Below, one piece after another: positions 61,392-64,000 of a DNA stretch of 64,000 nt. This stretch comes from RYN-230 sp963841695 (lineage in GTDB: Bacteria; Actinomycetota; Actinomycetes; Streptosporangiales; Streptosporangiaceae). Position 1 is the stretch's first letter. Each line of letters opens with the position of its first letter. The position numbers and the translations under genes are program-made. Below the pieces are notes generated by a model that did not search any database, had not been told where the DNA came from, and was given only the letters and a program-made list of their open reading frames with translations. The stretch is taken from positions 248,001-312,000 of the forward strand of contig CAWJDQ010000015.1 of NCBI GenBank assembly GCA_963841695.1. Direction: 5' to 3'.

Positions 61392-62066
61392 TTACGCGAG
61401 GTGCTTGTCCAGGGCGTAGCGCACGGCGCCGGCCCGGTCCGCCGAGCCGGTCTTCGCGAAGATCCGGTTGATGTGGCTCTTGATGGTGTGGCTGCTCAGG
61501 TACAGCTGGGCGGCGATGTCGGGGTTGGTCATGCCGCGGGCCATCATGGCCAGGATTTCCGCCTCTCTCCTGGTCAGCCCGTCGGGCAGCTCGCCGGGAG
61601 GGACCGGGGGTGCCTGGCCTGCCGGGGTGCCCTGCGTCGCCGCGGTCAGCAGCGCGGCCCGGACGCTCGGGCTCAGGACGGACAGGCCGGCCGCCGCGCT
61701 GCGCAGGGCGCTGGCGATCTCGGCGCGGTCGGCGTCCTTGGTGAGGTAGCTGCGGGCGCCGGCCCGCAGTGCGGTGAAGACCGAGGTGTCGTCGTCGTAG
61801 GTGGTCAGCACGACGATGGCGACGGCGGGGTGCCGTTCGGTGAGTTGCCGGGTGGCCTCGATGCCGTCCATCACCGGCATGTGCAGATCCAGCAGGACCG
61901 CGTCGGGCTGGTGCTGGGCCACGAGGTCGATGGCTTGCCGGCCGTCAGCGGCGGACGCGACGACCTCGATGTCCGGGAGCAGCCCGAGCAGCAGCACGAG
62001 ACCTTCGCGGACGCTGGCCTGGTCGTCGGCGACCACGATCCGCAGCGGCGCCGGCTCGCCCGTCAC
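61392..62066 (-). CDS. NarL/LuxR-family response regulator
   Basis: 224 residues from GTG 62066. Receiver: RIVVADDQASVREGLVLLL with the phospho-acceptor Asp in AVLLDLHMPVMDGIE, Thr in IVVLTTYDDD and Lys in RSYLTKDADRAE. C-terminal LuxR helix-turn-helix: LTRREAEILAMMARGMTNPDI and SSHTIKSHINRIFAKTGSAD. The GTG overlaps the stop of a tiny upstream ORF. No HisKA_3 kinase is next to it. Confidence 0.92.
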   Translation of the reverse strand: MTGEPAPLRIVVADDQASVREGLVLLLGLLPDIEVVASAADGRQAIDLVAQHQPDAVLLDLHMPVMDGIEATRQLTERHPAVAIVVLTTYDDDTSVFTALRAGARSYLTKDADRAEIASALRSAAAGLSVLSPSVRAALLTAATQGTPAGQAPPVPPGELPDGLTRREAEILAMMARGMTNPDIAAQLYLSSHTIKSHINRIFAKTGSADRAGAVRYALDKHLA

Positions 62067-62164
62067 CGCGGGACCTGCGTGAACGTCGAGATGCCGACGA
62101 TGGTGAGGGCAACGGACGCGGCTACCCAGTTCAGCTTGCCCAGCACCAGCTCAGTATCTCTCAC
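62063..62164 (-). CDS. tiny membrane peptide (ORF coupled to response regulator)
   Basis: A 33-residue frame from GTG 62164 (or 27 residues from GTG 62146): VLGKLNWVAASVALTIVGIS then TFTQVPR and a stop that overlaps the response-regulator GTG as GTGA. One hydrophobic helix, WVAASVALTIVGISTF, is flanked by Lys and Arg. It may be a leader peptide, a small membrane partner, or the remnant of a lost sensor gene. Confidence 0.4.
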   Translation of the reverse strand: MRDTELVLGKLNWVAASVALTIVGISTFTQVPR

Positions 62165-62253
62165 CGGCACAGCCCGTCACCTGGTGCGAGCTCCCCTTCC
62201 ATGAGCCGCTCCCTTCCTCGCCGCCCGCCCGGCCTGCCCGCCCGGCGCCCGGC

Positions 62254-62295
62254 CTCCCCGCCCGGCCGGGTCAGCTCCCCGCCCGGCCGGGTCAG
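62254..62295. repeat. 21-bp direct repeat
   Basis: Two identical 21-bp copies (62254-62274, 62275-62295) just upstream of the structured region. Confidence 0.85.
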
Positions 62296-62334
62296 CTCCA
62301 CCGTAGGAAGGCAGGAAGTGGTGGCGCATCAGCC

Positions 62335-62503
62335 CTCGCGGGTGGGCGCGGTATGAGATTCCCGCCCCTCCTCGTACCGCTGCCCCGATGAGCTCATACC
62401 GCGGGTCAGGGGAACCCAACCCGCGAGCCGATGACACCCCGCCCCCCCGGGACGAGGCTTGTCCCATGGCACCCGCTGCCGCGAACCGTGGCCACCGCCA
62501 CGG
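62335..62503 (+). ncRNA. multi-helix 5' leader, candidate cis-regulatory RNA
   Basis: Outer stem CTCGCGGGT (62335) with ACCCGCGAG (62419-62427) encloses a second stem GCGGTATGAG (62348) with CTCATACCGC (62393-62402) and a small hairpin GGGT...ACCC, giving a three-way-junction pattern. Two further hairpins follow: GGGAC/GTCCC (62449-62465) and CCGTGGC/GCCACGG (62486-62503). It ends 33 bases before the ATG of the next gene. No known riboswitch class is matched by eye. Confidence 0.45.
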
Positions 62504-62536
62504 AACCGGCCGGGAGCAGACAGCAGAGGAGCCGTT

Positions 62537-62872
62537 ATGTCCACGATCACCCTCCCGCGGGCCGACGTCACGACCGGAGAGATCAGCGAGGTGCTCCGCC
62601 AGGGACTCGGGGGCAGGTACCACGTCCTGCCGGGGACCGGCATGAACTGGAACCCCGTCGGCAGCCCGCGGGCCGATCAGCCCGGCAAGATCGTGGTGGG
62701 CACCGGCTCTACCCGGCTGTTCCGGGCCCAGGTGACCCTCTCGCCGGACTCCGGCCAGACTGTCCTGCACGTGCTGGCCGGCGGGCTCAGCCTGCTGGTG
62801 AGGCTGGCCAACCAGCTCTGGATCGCCCGGAAGGTCCGCCGGGTGCTGCAGGCTGCGCCCAGCCTCCACTGA
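62537..62872 (+). CDS. hypothetical protein
   Basis: 111 residues from ATG 62537 with GAGGAG upstream. Reads TTGEISEVLRQGLGGRYHVL, GKIVVGTGSTRLFRAQVTL and a C-terminal Leu-rich helix LSLLVRLANQLWIARKVRRV. An alpha/beta domain with possible membrane contact at the C-terminus; no family named. Confidence 0.65.
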   Translation: MSTITLPRADVTTGEISEVLRQGLGGRYHVLPGTGMNWNPVGSPRADQPGKIVVGTGSTRLFRAQVTLSPDSGQTVLHVLAGGLSLLVRLANQLWIARKVRRVLQAAPSLH

Positions 62873-62873
62873 G

Positions 62874-62950
62874 GCACCAGGTTCTGCGGAGCACCAGGCT
62901 CTGCGGAGCACCAGGCTCTGCGGAGCACCAGGCTCTGCGGAGCACCAGGC
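62874..62950. repeat. 17-bp intergenic tandem repeat, 4 copies plus partial
   Basis: Unit GCACCAGGCTCTGCGGA repeats directly after the stop of the hypothetical gene and before the GT39 gene; the first copy has one change. Confidence 0.95.
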
Positions 62951-63005
62951 TTGCAGGCACATGCGCGCCAGACGAACCGGCACCCGAGCGGCAGGAGGCT
63001 TCGCC

Positions 63006-64000
63006 GTGGACCAGCCCGACCGTTCCGTGGTCCCCACCCCGGAGGCCGCCGCCGAGGTGGTCCCGCCAGCTGCGCAGCAGCCAGTTTCCCCCACTGATCG
63101 CGTGCCCCGGCTGGCGTGGGTAATCGCCGCCGTCTTCGTGGCCGTCGAGCTCGCCGTCAGCGCCCGGTACGGCTTCCTGCAAGACGAGCTGTACTTCATC
63201 GTGGCCGGGCACCACCTGGCCTTCGGCTACGTCGATCAGCCGCCGATCGGCCCGCTGCTCACCCGGATCACTGGCGTCCTCGGGGTCAGCCCGACCGCGA
63301 TCCGGATCATCCCGGCGCTGGCCGGCGGGGCGATCGTGGTCATGACGGCGAGGCTCGCGGCGCTGTTCGGCGCGGGCCGGTTCGGCCGGGTGTTCGCGGC
63401 CCTGATGATGGCGTGCGCTCCGGTCCTCATCGGTGCGGTGCACATCGGCAACACCACGCCACTGGACCTGCTCGCCTGGGCGGCCGTCCTGCTGTGCGTC
63501 AGCACGGCACTGCTCCGGCGCCGGCCGCGCTGGTGGCTGGGCGCGGGGGTGGCGGCCGGCCTCGGGCTCGAGGCCGACAACCTGGTCGTCTTGCTGCTGA
63601 TCTGCCTCACCGTCGGCCTGCTCGCCTCGGCGCAGCGCCCGGTCCTGTGGACCAGGTGGCCCTGGCTCGGCGCGGGCATCGCCGCGGTCATCTGGGCGCC
63701 GAACCTCATCTGGCAGGCCACGCACGGGTGGCCGCAGCTGGCCATGTCCGCCGCCCTGCACCGGCAGAACACCTCACCGGGCAATTACGCTGGCGCCCTG
63801 CCCGCCCAGCTGCTGTACCTGGGCCTGCTGGTGGCACCGGTCATCGTGGCGGGCTTCGTCGTCCTGTGGCGGACTCCCGAACTGCGGTTCCTCGCCATCA
63901 CCGCCACCCTCGTCCTCGTCTACGTGGTGGCCTGGGTCCCGGGCAAGGTGTACTACTCCGACGGAGCGGCGCCGGCGGTGCTGGCCGCGGGCGCCCTCGC
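63006..64000 (+). CDS. GT39-family (PMT/ArnT-like) membrane glycosyltransferase, truncated by window edge
   Basis: At least 331 residues from GTG 63006 (VDQPDRSVVPTP), which has AGGAGG seven bases upstream. The first outer loop holds the GT-C catalytic acid pair in YGFLQDELYFIVAGHHLAFG, then YVDQPPIGPLLTRITG; the second loop has HIGNTTPLDLLAW. At least eight helices are visible before the right edge. It would move a sugar from a polyprenyl-phosphate donor to lipid or protein outside the membrane. Confidence 0.88.
   Translation, partial: MDQPDRSVVPTPEAAAEVVPPAAQQPVSPTDRVPRLAWVIAAVFVAVELAVSARYGFLQDELYFIVAGHHLAFGYVDQPPIGPLLTRITGVLGVSPTAIRIIPALAGGAIVVMTARLAALFGAGRFGRVFAALMMACAPVLIGAVHIGNTTPLDLLAWAAVLLCVSTALLRRRPRWWLGAGVAAGLGLEADNLVVLLLICLTVGLLASAQRPVLWTRWPWLGAGIAAVIWAPNLIWQATHGWPQLAMSAALHRQNTSPGNYAGALPAQLLYLGLLVAPVIVAGFVVLWRTPELRFLAITATLVLVYVVAWVPGKVYYSDGAAPAVLAAGAL

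Noticed and set aside
40997..62066. Pairing the 41-kb kinase with the 61.4-kb response regulator
   Set aside because: The kinase is HisKA type and lies 20 kb away; NarL-type regulators usually pair with HisKA_3 kinases.
62874..62950. Short regular repeats as a CRISPR array
   Set aside because: Copies are directly adjacent with no unique spacers, and no cas genes are present.

Overview
The window is very GC-rich DNA from an actinomycete. The evidence is the dense coding, the GTG/TTG starts, and the conserved actinobacterial block tRNA-Leu(CAG)-fhaA-fhaB-pstP-rodA-pbpA-pknB-crgA-rhomboid-ppiA (15.2-24.8 kb), which normally lies close to oriC. The DUF6230/DUF6114 pair and a Streptomyces-like membrane-anchored protein next to ppiA suggest a filamentous lineage (Streptomycetales/Streptosporangiales-like). 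The genus cannot be fixed from sequence alone.

Layout. 0-7.6 kb: the tail of an anti-sigma-type ATP-binding protein, two paralogous GT-C-like membrane proteins separated by an AT-rich gap, a MarR regulator with two palindromic operators, and a TagG/TagH-type polysaccharide ABC exporter. 7.6-14.9 kb: a sedolisin-type secreted protease, a PAS-GAF-PAS histidine kinase, a subtilisin-inhibitor-like secreted protein, an Fpg/Nei glycosylase, a UspA protein and a DAO-family oxidoreductase. 15-25.5 kb: the growth/division phosphorylation block. 25.6-27.6 kb: a three-gene secreted/membrane set of unknown function (DUF6230, DUF6114, secreted partner). 27.9-36.6 kb: LigB-type ligase, DUF2252, a pentapeptide protein, small enzymes, peptidase E and TrpS. 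37-46.9 kb: epimerase, RibD-like reductase, flavin reductase, a single-chain acyl-CoA carboxylase, a DsbA-like protein and a secreted transglycosylase with a structured leader. 47-64 kb: regulator/transporter pairs (TetR/MFS twice, HxlR/DoxX), topoisomerase IB, a GlxA-type regulator, a NarL-type response regulator and a truncated GT39 glycosyltransferase.

Two window-wide features stand out. First, several genes, including the essential rodA, are broken by apparent single-base indels, which suggests residual assembly error rather than gene decay. Second, short tandem repeats are unusually common: periods of 15, 18 or 30 bp inside genes, and of 17 bp (three unrelated units) between genes.

Candidates for undescribed biology: the GT-C/GT-C/MarR/ABC envelope locus, the DUF6230-DUF6114-secreted protein set, a multi-helix leader at 62.34-62.50 kb, a 34-codon membrane-peptide ORF translationally coupled to an orphan response regulator, and two long intergenic inverted repeats.
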